Source: Pseudomonas sp. GOM6 (GTDB taxonomy: Bacteria; Pseudomonadota; Gammaproteobacteria; Pseudomonadales; Pseudomonadaceae). From it: DNA of 64,000 bases. Location of the stretch: the NCBI RefSeq assembly GCF_029537485.1, contig NZ_JARPUS010000001.1, forward strand, positions 488,996 through 552,995, given 5' to 3'. The position numbers and the translations under genes were made by a program. Under the pieces are notes generated by a model, which saw nothing but the letters and a program-made list of their open reading frames with translations, had not been told where the DNA came from and made no database searches. Shown here piece after piece: positions 52,544 to 60,283 of this stretch (position 1 is its first letter; every line of letters begins with the position of its first letter).

Positions 52544-52987
52544 TCAGTGCTTGCGCAATTGGTACAGCGCACTTGATTCGGCCACCACTTCGCCTGCTGT
52601 GTCGAGCAGCTGCAACTCCAGCCGGTAGTCGGCTTTTCCGTGCTGTTCGGCCTCCTCTTGAATGCGCGCGACGTCCTCTTTCGACAGACATGCTTGGATA
52701 CGAATATCACTGGTGGCGGGGCGGCGAAAACGCAGGTGCATGTCCTTGATCAGCGGGTAGAAACGCTGGCTGTCAAAACTGGTGAGGAACAGTGCGCCGC
52801 CAGGAATTTCGGCGAGGGTGAACAGGGCTCCGGCATACATGCTGCCGATATGGTTCTGGTTGCCGGTCAGCGGCATGTGCAGGCAAACGCGACCAGGTTC
52901 CAGGATCTCGGCTCTGAGACCGCAGCGTTTGACGAAATCGATTTTTTCTTCGGTCAGTACACGGGCCAATTCGGCGGGTATTGGCAT
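52544..52987 (-). CDS. Hotdog-fold (DUF4442-type) putative thioesterase
   Basis: A 147-residue single-domain hotdog protein. The pattern NHIGSMYAGALFTLAEIPGGALFL is the central helix with the preceding turn, and KDMHLRFRRPATSDIRIQA a following strand pair, as in PaaI/YiiD-C relatives. Substrate unknown; acyl-CoA thioester is likely. Lies upstream of and in the same direction as the Usp gene. Confidence 0.82.
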   Translation of the reverse strand: MPIPAELARVLTEEKIDFVKRCGLRAEILEPGRVCLHMPLTGNQNHIGSMYAGALFTLAEIPGGALFLTSFDSQRFYPLIKDMHLRFRRPATSDIRIQACLSKEDVARIQEEAEQHGKADYRLELQLLDTAGEVVAESSALYQLRKH

Positions 52988-53077
52988 GGCGAGGCTCCTG
53001 GCGATAGAGCCATCGAGCCTAGCCTGGCGACGCCAGTGAGCAATGACGCGGACGCTCGCTGACGCTGACCGATCCGC

Positions 53078-53512
53078 TCAGATGCCCTGGCCACGCAGCC
53101 AGGCCAGTAGTTGCGGTAGCGGCATGGCGCCGCTCTGACGGGCGACTTCAACGCCGCCGCGAAACAGGATCAGGCTGGGAATGGAGCGGATGCCGAGTTG
53201 CGCGGACAGTTGCTGATTGCCCTCGCTGTCCAGCTTGGCCAGACGGCAGCGGCCCTGCAGTTGCGCGGCGGCTTGTTCGAACGTCGGTGCGAAGCTGCGG
53301 CATGGTCCGCACCAGCTGGCCCAGACATCCACCAGCAGCGGCAGGTCGCCCTTGAGCTGGCTGGCGAAGTTGGTTTGGCTCAGTGTGAACGGCGTGTCGG
53401 GCACGACCGCGCTTTTGCAGCGCCCGCAGCGTGGACTGTCGCCCAGGCGCTCGCCAGGGATGCGGTTGAGGCCGTTGCAGGACGGGCAGGGAATCAGCAG
53501 GGGGGCAGGCAT
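53078..53512 (-). CDS. trxC: Thioredoxin 2 (TrxC)
   Basis: A 144-residue thioredoxin with an N-terminal zinc-binding extension: CPSC and CGRC in the first 35 residues hold the metal, then the active site WASWCGPCR near 66-74 and the cis-Pro loop IRSIPSLILF. This zinc module marks Trx2 rather than TrxA. Start at ATG 53512 with GGAG 9 bases upstream; the frame is open to 53557. Confidence 0.93.
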   Translation of the reverse strand: MPAPLLIPCPSCNGLNRIPGERLGDSPRCGRCKSAVVPDTPFTLSQTNFASQLKGDLPLLVDVWASWCGPCRSFAPTFEQAAAQLQGRCRLAKLDSEGNQQLSAQLGIRSIPSLILFRGGVEVARQSGAMPLPQLLAWLRGQGI

Positions 53513-53573
53513 GTCGGGTGGCTCCATCGGCTCAGGCTGAGTAGATGGAGCCATCACGCCGACATATCAAGGT

Positions 53574-55364
53574 TCACAGCGGTGTCAGCGGCCAGAACAG
53601 CGGGATCACCAGCGTCGCCACGGCCCAGAGGATCAGGTTGAGCGGCGCGCCAACCCGGAAGAAGTCGGCAAAGCGATAACCGCCGGCGTTGTAGACGAAG
53701 GTGTTGGTTTGGTAACCGATCGGCGTGGCGAAGCTGGCGCTGGCGGCGAACATGACCGCGACCACGAAGGCGCGCGGGTCGACTCCCAGGTGTTGGGCCA
53801 CGCCAATCGCGATGGGAGTGACCAGCACCGCCACGGCGTTGTTCGACAGCATCTCGGTGAGGATCGAGGTGAACAGGTAGATGAAGCTCAGCATCAACAG
53901 CGGGCCGGCCCAGGGCAGCAGCCCCATGACGTTCTCCACCAGCAGCTTGACCAGACCGACCTTGTCCATGGCGATACTGATCGCCAGCATGCCGAAGATC
54001 AGCCCCAGCACGCGCCAGTCCACCGCCTTGTAGGCGTCCTCGACGTCCAGGCAGCGGGTGGCCAGGACGGTGACTGCGCCGATGATGGCCAGGCCCTCGA
54101 TCGGCATCACGCCGAAGGCGGCCAGCACCATTACGGCCAGGGTGGCGATAATTGCGATGGGCGCTTTGTCGCGGCGGTACGAGCGCTCCTGCACAGTGTT
54201 GAGGCTGATCAGCTCGCCGTTGTCGGCGAAGCGCTTGATCTGCGTCGGCGTGCCCTCCACCAGCATCACGTCGCCAAACTGCAGGTGGAAGTCGTCGAGG
54301 TTGCCGGAGATGTTCTCATCCTGGCGGTGCACGGCCAGGACGGCGATACCGTAGCGTGCGGTGAGGTCGAGGTCGCGCATCGGGCGGTTGCTGAAGCGCG
54401 AGTTGCGCCCGACGATGGCCTCGGCCAGCACCACGTCATGGTTGCTGATGGTCTCGAAGGCTTCGCTGCGGCTGAAGCTCAGGTGGCCGCTACCACGCAG
54501 TTCGACCACATCCTTCACCTGGCCATGGATCACCAGCTGGTCGCCCGCCATCAACACTGTGTCGTGGCTGGGCTCGGTGAATTCCAGCTGGTCGCGGAAG
54601 ATCTTCAGCACCTGCATGCCGCTGCCGCCGTTGAGGTTGGCCTCGGACAGGGTCTTGCCGATCATCGGCGAGTCGTGGGGCACCAGCAGCTCGCTCATGA
54701 AGGTGCGGCCCAGATCCGGGCGCAGCTGCTTGGACAGGGTTTCGCGCTCCGGCAAAAGATGGCGGCCAATCGTCAGCAGATAGAGCATGCCAGCGGCCGC
54801 GAGGATCAGGCCTGCGCCGGTGATTTCGAACATGCCGAAGGGTTCAAGGCCGGCCTTGCGCGCCACGCCGTCGACCAGGATGTTGGTCGAGGTGCCGATC
54901 ATGGTCAGGGTGCCGCCGAGGATGGTGGCATAGGACAACGGGATCAGCAGCTTGGAGGGCAGGGTGCCGGCGCGGCGCGCCAGGGAGATCGCCACCGGGG
55001 TGAGGATGGCCACCACCGGGGTGTTGTTGAGGAAGGCCGAGATCACCAGCGCCGTGACGGTCAGGCCGGTGAGTACGCGAATCGGGCTGGTGCCGACCAG
55101 GTCGCCCAGCCAGTTGCCGAGGGCGTCGATGCAGCCGGTGCGCTCCAGGGCTGCGGAAAGCACGAACATGCAGGCAATGGTCACCGGTGCCGAGTTGCTC
55201 AGCACGCTGAGGACTTCCCCTGGTGTCAGCAACTGACTGATCAGTAGCGCGGCCACGGCGATCGCTGCCACTACGTCCGGGCTCCACTTTTCCCGAATGA
55301 AGGCGTAGAGCACCCAGATCAGCAGGGCGGCGACGAACAGCAGGGGCAGTGAATCCCAGGGCAT
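53574..55364 (-). CDS. SLC13/DASS-type transporter with two TrkA-C domains
   Basis: A 596-residue inner-membrane protein. Both halves carry the family's re-entrant signature (LNNTPVVAILTPVAISLARR and SNNAVAVLVTPIAIGV). Between them lie two TrkA-C (RCK_C) regulatory domains, roughly 205-370, that are predicted cytoplasmic. Members move sulfate, dicarboxylates or related anions with sodium; the ion cannot be read from sequence. AAGGA precedes the ATG. Confidence 0.9.
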   Translation of the reverse strand: MPWDSLPLLFVAALLIWVLYAFIREKWSPDVVAAIAVAALLISQLLTPGEVLSVLSNSAPVTIACMFVLSAALERTGCIDALGNWLGDLVGTSPIRVLTGLTVTALVISAFLNNTPVVAILTPVAISLARRAGTLPSKLLIPLSYATILGGTLTMIGTSTNILVDGVARKAGLEPFGMFEITGAGLILAAAGMLYLLTIGRHLLPERETLSKQLRPDLGRTFMSELLVPHDSPMIGKTLSEANLNGGSGMQVLKIFRDQLEFTEPSHDTVLMAGDQLVIHGQVKDVVELRGSGHLSFSRSEAFETISNHDVVLAEAIVGRNSRFSNRPMRDLDLTARYGIAVLAVHRQDENISGNLDDFHLQFGDVMLVEGTPTQIKRFADNGELISLNTVQERSYRRDKAPIAIIATLAVMVLAAFGVMPIEGLAIIGAVTVLATRCLDVEDAYKAVDWRVLGLIFGMLAISIAMDKVGLVKLLVENVMGLLPWAGPLLMLSFIYLFTSILTEMLSNNAVAVLVTPIAIGVAQHLGVDPRAFVVAVMFAASASFATPIGYQTNTFVYNAGGYRFADFFRVGAPLNLILWAVATLVIPLFWPLTPL

Positions 55365-55584
55365 GGGTATCCTTAAACGCGTGCGAATCTCAGGTGAGGT
55401 ATCGGGCGCCCGCAGGCAGCCGCACAGGGGCGAGAAGATAAGGCTTGCTGCTTAGATAGTCTAAGAATGTTTTTAGAGGTTTATATTCTATTTTTAAAGG
55501 GTTGGCGGGCGTCGAAATGCGCCTCCCTAGCCCCTGTTTGAGCTCTTTCGCTACTCTTGGCGACCTCTTTCGGATAGGCCACCC
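55365..55584. other. Divergent intergenic region with inverted repeat
   Basis: The spacer between the SLC13 and MFS genes contains an AT-rich stretch (55441-55500) with CTTAGA-TAG-TCTAAG at 55451-55465, a perfect 6-base inverted repeat, which could be a regulator site for either divergent transporter. No gene seen. Confidence 0.4.
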
Positions 55585-56832
55585 ATGACTGCTTCGGATC
55601 GCCCCAGCAACGCCTCCCTGGTGCTCCTCGCGTCCCTCTATTGCGCCCAGGGGCTGCCCTCCGGCCTGGTGGCGCATTCGTTGCCGGTGTTGTTGCGGCA
55701 GAGCGGTGTCGACCTGGCGCTGATCGGCTTGCTCAAGCTGCTGGCGCTACCCTGGCTGCTCAAGGTGCTGTGGGCCCCCTGGATCGACCGCATCGGCTCG
55801 CGCCGCCTCGGTCATCACCGGGGCTGGATACTGCCACTGCAGGCTTTGGTGATCGGCTGCCTGGTTGGGCTGGCGCTGATCGAGCCGCAGGCGCTGTTCG
55901 GCTCGGCGTTCTGGTTGCTGCTCGGCACCTTGCTGCTGATCAACCTCGCCGCCGCCAGTCAGGACGTGGCCACCGACGGCCTGGCCGTGCGCCTGCTGCC
56001 GGAGCGCTGGCGCGGCCTGGGCAACAGCCTGCAGGTAGGGGGTTACAAGGTCGGCATGCTGGCCAGCGGCAGCGGCCTGCTGCTGGTGATCGGCGGGCTG
56101 GGCTGGAGCCTGTCCATCGGCCTGCTGGCGGTTGCCTTGTTGTTGCTGACCCTGCCGATCTGGCTGTTCCCGGAAAAACGCCTGCTACCGCAGCACCATG
56201 AACAGGCAGAACCCGCCGGCCCCGGTTTGCTCTGGCGCCATTACAAAGGCCTGCTGGCCCAGCCCGGTATGTTCGCCTGGCTGGCGGTGGTGCTGACCTT
56301 CAAGCTCGGCGATGCGCTTGGTTCACCGATGATCAAGCCAATGCTGGTGGACCAGGGCTGGAGCACCGCGGCGCTCGGCCAACTGACCCTGATCAGCAGC
56401 CTGGCCGGCATCGGCGGCGCGCTGCTCGGCGGATTGCTCTATGCCCGCATCGGCGCGCTGCGCTCGCTGCTGACCTTCGGCGCACTGCAGGCACTGGGTA
56501 TCGCTGGTATGGCACTACTGGTGGGGCGCGGTGCCGATACGGCCTTGGTCTACGCGATTGCGTTGTTCGAACAGATCGCCGACGGCATGTCCACCGTCGC
56601 CCTGTTCGCCGTGATGATGCGTATGTGCCGCCCCGAGCATGAAGGCGCGGATTTCACCTTGCAGGCGAGTGCACAGTTGTTGTTAGCTGGACTTGTCGGG
56701 GCCTGGAGTGGACTGCTGGCTACCTGGGTGGGCTATGAGGGATTGTTTGTCGCGGCAGCGTTGTTGGGGCTAACCATGCTGGTTTTTGTTACGGGCTATT
56801 GGCGGTGTTTGCGGCAGATCCAGGCTGCCTAG
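55585..56832 (+). CDS. MFS transporter, AmpG/RhtX-like
   Basis: A 415-residue protein with about 12 predicted membrane helices. The early segment LYCAQGLPSGLVAHSLPVLLRQ and the SQDVATDGLAVRLLP motif near 130-144 are found in the RhtX/FptX siderophore uptake and AmpG muropeptide permease group. No siderophore or cell-wall gene is adjacent, so the substrate is open. Ends 33 bases from the converging hypothetical gene. Confidence 0.85.
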   Translation: MTASDRPSNASLVLLASLYCAQGLPSGLVAHSLPVLLRQSGVDLALIGLLKLLALPWLLKVLWAPWIDRIGSRRLGHHRGWILPLQALVIGCLVGLALIEPQALFGSAFWLLLGTLLLINLAAASQDVATDGLAVRLLPERWRGLGNSLQVGGYKVGMLASGSGLLLVIGGLGWSLSIGLLAVALLLLTLPIWLFPEKRLLPQHHEQAEPAGPGLLWRHYKGLLAQPGMFAWLAVVLTFKLGDALGSPMIKPMLVDQGWSTAALGQLTLISSLAGIGGALLGGLLYARIGALRSLLTFGALQALGIAGMALLVGRGADTALVYAIALFEQIADGMSTVALFAVMMRMCRPEHEGADFTLQASAQLLLAGLVGAWSGLLATWVGYEGLFVAAALLGLTMLVFVTGYWRCLRQIQAA

Positions 56833-56865
56833 CTTAATGCCACTTCGTTGAGTCTCTGGCTTCTG

Positions 56866-57462
56866 CTAAGTGCTACATGCGGCCATTTCGCTAGATGTCC
56901 CTATTAGATGAATGTCTATTCGCTGGGGTAGCAATGGGACAAGACGCTTTAGGTCGTTCATCACCAAGTGCAATGGACGGAACGTATTGATCAGAAGGTG
57001 CGGGAACTCACCTGAGCGACAGGTCTTGATGCGGTATTGCCTCCAGCGGTGTGTTCCGAGGCGTCCTTCGTATACTTCCTTTGATTCCAGAGTGATTGAC
57101 TCGATTTCAACAAACGGAATTCGGATATCGGTGTTGAGTTCTGGAAATCGACCGCACTCTACCTTTAATAGAAGGCCTTCTGGATCCACATAGGCTTCGG
57201 TTCTGTCCGGTAGAATGTTGCGCTCAAGCCACCAGAAGACTGCAAGAGGAAGACTCAGCGTCGTCATTAGCATGATGCAGGTTAACCAGCCCTGCTCTAT
57301 TGTTAGGCTCATCAGGAACAGCCCAAATGGGATTAGGATGCATGCGCTGAAGATTTTCCCTCTGTGAGTGTTCGGCTGGTGCACCAGTGGAGTGAAACGA
57401 TCGAACTTTTCATCGGCAAAGTGGGCATTGTCGGCGAAGAGTCGAATTCGATGCTGTTGCAT
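56866..57462 (-). CDS. Hypothetical two-helix membrane protein of the VgrG island
   Basis: Not recognised. A 198-residue protein: hydrophilic N-terminus, two hydrophobic helices near 36-57 and 62-80, then a soluble beta-rich tail (EAYVDPEGLLLKVECGRF, IRIPFVEIESITLES) that resembles membrane-anchored PH-like domains. Base composition is lower in GC than the core genome. ATG 57462 is preferred because AAGGA lies 6 bases upstream; ATG 57468 abuts it. Last gene of the leftward island, 122 bases after the next gene. Possible orphan immunity protein, by context only. Confidence 0.65.
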   Translation of the reverse strand: MQQHRIRLFADNAHFADEKFDRFTPLVHQPNTHRGKIFSACILIPFGLFLMSLTIEQGWLTCIMLMTTLSLPLAVFWWLERNILPDRTEAYVDPEGLLLKVECGRFPELNTDIRIPFVEIESITLESKEVYEGRLGTHRWRQYRIKTCRSGEFPHLLINTFRPLHLVMNDLKRLVPLLPQRIDIHLIGTSSEMAACST

Positions 57463-57590
57463 CACCATTCCTTGGTTTGATTAGTTTTGCGGTTGCCAGC
57501 AGTCAGTTGTGCTAACGGAACCAGTGGATAGCCCTCAGGCAGGCTGCCGGCGATACGGATGTTAATGCTGGTTAGCCCCATCTAGGGCCA

Positions 57591-58670
57591 TCAATCAACA
57601 TACTCGACATGGCGGGCCATCAGGTTGGGACGGTGCATGGTGTCGATAAGGCGAACACGGTTTTCCATATCGCTGAGTTTTGCGGCGAAGGTCTCGTCGT
57701 CCATGTCGAGCCAGTAGCGAGGCTTGCGGTTTGTCCGGCGGTCGTGCTCGGCTGATACCGGGTCGAGGTGGCGGTTTTTCTCGAAGCAGGGCAGCTCCGG
57801 TAACGGGCGGCTGGCGTCCATGTAGTTCTGAAAGAAGTCCCACAGGGCGAGCGGTGGTTGTGGGAGGCGGTCCGGCGCCAACAGGGAGGAGAAGTTGATG
57901 GTGATGTTGCGATAGCGGTGGGCCAGGTAGAGGAAGTTCATCGGCAGCCCCTGGCGATCCGGCGAGGTGGCGAGGTAAGCGTCGAACTCGTGGAAAGGCG
58001 CGATGATCTCACCGATGGTGCCGTTCTTCTTGTACTCACCGTTATTGTCGTAGTCGAACAGGGTCACCAGGCCGGTACGCCGATTGAGCTCCCAGATAGG
58101 GCCGCGGGAAGGTTTGAACCATAGGCGGGGGAAGTGATTGATAACTAAGGAGCCAAGGCCCCAGCAAAACAGTGGTGCACCTATGAGGAAGATAAAAAGT
58201 GGGGCAGTATCTGCTGTTGTTTTTAACCATGGCTCGTCCAGTGCACTTATAACCATTAAATAGGCTAGAGCTGATATCACCGTATTGAGATAAAAAAGAA
58301 ATCTCCCCCCTCCACATAGATACAGCCAAAAATGCGAACGTTTGGATAGCCCCGCATAACGATAACGTTCGTGATCATACACGGCGTGTAAGTCGATACC
58401 TTCCATGGGGCGTTTCTTGTAAATGCCCAGGGCTTTTTCTTCTTCCCGCTTTTTATCGAACGCCTCCCAGAAGCGCATGCTCTTGGGCGTCGGGTCGGTC
58501 ATGATTTTTTCCGGCGCGACGTCTTGAGCGTTTCCCCAGGGCAAGCGGCTGCCGCCCAGCTTGCGCCACCAGGCGCGCTCGGCTGAGGCGGGTTGGCCGG
58601 GGATGCACGCTGGGTTATAGGCGGTGCTGGCGTAGTAGGCGTTGTCTTGTGTCACGTGTGGGGTATCCAA
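57591..58670 (-). CDS. DUF6708-like membrane protein, T6SS-associated (359 aa)
   Basis: A long hydrophilic N-terminus, two hydrophobic segments near 113-143 and 155-179, then a soluble tail with GPIWELNRRTGLVTLFDYDN and the family-like ending ALWDFFQNYMDASRPLPELP. I place it in DUF6708, proteins found beside VasX/BTH_I2691-type effectors; function unproven, immunity is likely. The start is TTG 58670, just after a stop; GTG 58655 is an alternative. N-terminal 110 residues are unusually long compared with the neighbouring 318-residue relative. Confidence 0.7.
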   Translation of the reverse strand: MDTPHVTQDNAYYASTAYNPACIPGQPASAERAWWRKLGGSRLPWGNAQDVAPEKIMTDPTPKSMRFWEAFDKKREEEKALGIYKKRPMEGIDLHAVYDHERYRYAGLSKRSHFWLYLCGGGRFLFYLNTVISALAYLMVISALDEPWLKTTADTAPLFIFLIGAPLFCWGLGSLVINHFPRLWFKPSRGPIWELNRRTGLVTLFDYDNNGEYKKNGTIGEIIAPFHEFDAYLATSPDRQGLPMNFLYLAHRYRNITINFSSLLAPDRLPQPPLALWDFFQNYMDASRPLPELPCFEKNRHLDPVSAEHDRRTNRKPRYWLDMDDETFAAKLSDMENRVRLIDTMHRPNLMARHVEYVD

Positions 58671-58798
58671 GGCTTATTCGCTGGCCCAGAAGAGTTGCTC
58701 GTTAGCGATGTTACCCGGGCAAGCCGCGCTCACGTTCCGTCGATAAGGCGAGGGCCACAGACCTCGGCTAGTTCGGTGACTATAGGTGGCCGCAAGAC

Positions 58799-59272
58799 TT
58801 ACGTCGGCCCGACCTGCCGCGCATTGCCTGCGTTCCGATTGATGAGTGCGTTGGCTTCAGCCAGAAAAGTCTCTGTCAGAGATACGTTGCTCAAAAAGAA
58901 GCGCTGGTTATTTTCCCTCATGTCGATCGTCAGCGACTTGAAGAATGGATTGCGTCGAGCGCGAATCTTCTTGATATCGCTGGCACTAAGCAGTTCTGTA
59001 CGACGGTAGGACTCGGACTCGTCATCGTACTGAATTCCGTTGTCCGTCAACGAGACGCGAACATGTTGGTCACGTCGGCCTAATGTAGACGCAATAGCCA
59101 GAATGACGTTTGCGGTCAGCGATAGTCCGAGAGGCCAACCAAGCACGTACTCATCGAGACTGCCAAAAGGGAAAAATACAAGAAATAGCTGTGCGCTTGT
59201 GATGGCGGCACTGGACAGTGTCCAGGACAGTACGCTGAGGTATTGGGCATGGTTCCAGGTGGCTTGTTGCAT
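58799..59272 (-). CDS. Small two-helix membrane protein of the VgrG island (157 aa)
   Basis: Not recognised. Two hydrophobic helices (near 17-36 and 45-62) are followed by a soluble tail with VRVSLTDNGIQYDDESES and DIKKIRARRNPFFKSLTIDM, again like a membrane-anchored PH-type domain. The arrangement equals that of the 198-residue gene farther left, without evident sequence identity. Start ATG 59272. Lies 54 bases beyond the 318-residue gene. Confidence 0.65.
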   Translation of the reverse strand: MQQATWNHAQYLSVLSWTLSSAAITSAQLFLVFFPFGSLDEYVLGWPLGLSLTANVILAIASTLGRRDQHVRVSLTDNGIQYDDESESYRRTELLSASDIKKIRARRNPFFKSLTIDMRENNQRFFLSNVSLTETFLAEANALINRNAGNARQVGPT

Positions 59273-59326
59273 GGTCTTTCCTTGACCTCTTTAAGTGTAT
59301 GTACGGTGACAAGCGGGCGAACGATG

Positions 59327-60283
59327 CTACACGTTCAGCCCGCGCTCCCTTTCCAGGTCGATGAGGCGAGTGGTCGGGCCGTTTGGCTGTAGGCGCTCTG
59401 TGACGATCTGTGGCCAACGATTACGGGAGCGGCGCTTGGCGATGTTGTAGGTGAACTCTTGCAGCCAGTTCATCGGGTAGAAAAGCAGGTGCCCCAGATA
59501 GAGAACCGCATCAGTCCACTCCAGATAGTTCCTGCCCTCGTTGGCTGCTTTTTTGTCAGCAATCTTTTGCCGCCGGAAGGCAAGAAAGCCTGTGGGTTTG
59601 GTATGGGCAGAAAGCATTTCCTTTACGTATGCATCGGAGTCGCTGCGCTGGCCGTTCTCATCGAACCAGGGACCATTGTCCATATAGGCACGTAGCCATT
59701 CCCATAGGCCTTTTTGCATTTGCAGGGTTTTGCCCATCGGCGGGCCAAGGCTTATCAGCAACGCGTTATCGGGCTCGCCGAGGCGGCGTACGAGGATTTC
59801 CAGGGAGGCATTTCGCATGCCACCGGTATGTGGGCCAACCATGAGGAATTCGCCTGCCAGCGCCTGTATACCGTCCCAGGGGCTGTGGTATAGCTTGCCG
59901 TTGTGATCGAAATAGACTTCTCGGGTGCGGCGGTTCAAGAGTATCGGCAAGGGGAGTGGATGGCGGGTTTCCCACAGGAACGGAATAACGAACAGAGCGG
60001 CTGCTAAAATAACTCCGGTCCATATCCCGTCAGTATTTCCGCTCAAGATGAGGATGGAGCACATGATAAGCGCTGCTACACTACCTACTCCTCCCAATGC
60101 TCCTGTTAGCATTCCCGTGTCGGAATCCCCGCCGGTCTTGATGGCCAAATAATGCGCGGTATGTTCATCGGTAACGAACATTTCCCACGGCTTTTCTCCT
60201 GTGGACTCATCGGCGCGTAAGAGCACGCTGGGGGACTGCCCGAAGCGAGTACGAGCTTGCTGGATCAGGTCGCTTACAGCCAT
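59327..60283 (-). CDS. DUF6708-like protein, probable T6SS immunity protein
   Basis: A 318-residue protein whose start overlaps the effector stop by 10 bases, the position expected for the cognate immunity gene. Two hydrophobic helices (within 58-105), then a soluble domain with LPILLNRRTREVYFDHNGKLYHSPWDGIQAL and LWEWLRAYMDNGPWFDEN, the DUF6708 pattern. The membrane location would suit protection against a membrane-active toxin. Family call by pattern, role by context. Confidence 0.75.
   Translation of the reverse strand: MAVSDLIQQARTRFGQSPSVLLRADESTGEKPWEMFVTDEHTAHYLAIKTGGDSDTGMLTGALGGVGSVAALIMCSILILSGNTDGIWTGVILAAALFVIPFLWETRHPLPLPILLNRRTREVYFDHNGKLYHSPWDGIQALAGEFLMVGPHTGGMRNASLEILVRRLGEPDNALLISLGPPMGKTLQMQKGLWEWLRAYMDNGPWFDENGQRSDSDAYVKEMLSAHTKPTGFLAFRRQKIADKKAANEGRNYLEWTDAVLYLGHLLFYPMNWLQEFTYNIAKRRSRNRWPQIVTERLQPNGPTTRLIDLERERGLNV

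Noticed and set aside
53709..55247. 512-codon open frame antisense to the SLC13 transporter
   Set aside because: His/Gln/Gly-rich antisense translation with no domain; the opposite strand has a clear transporter.
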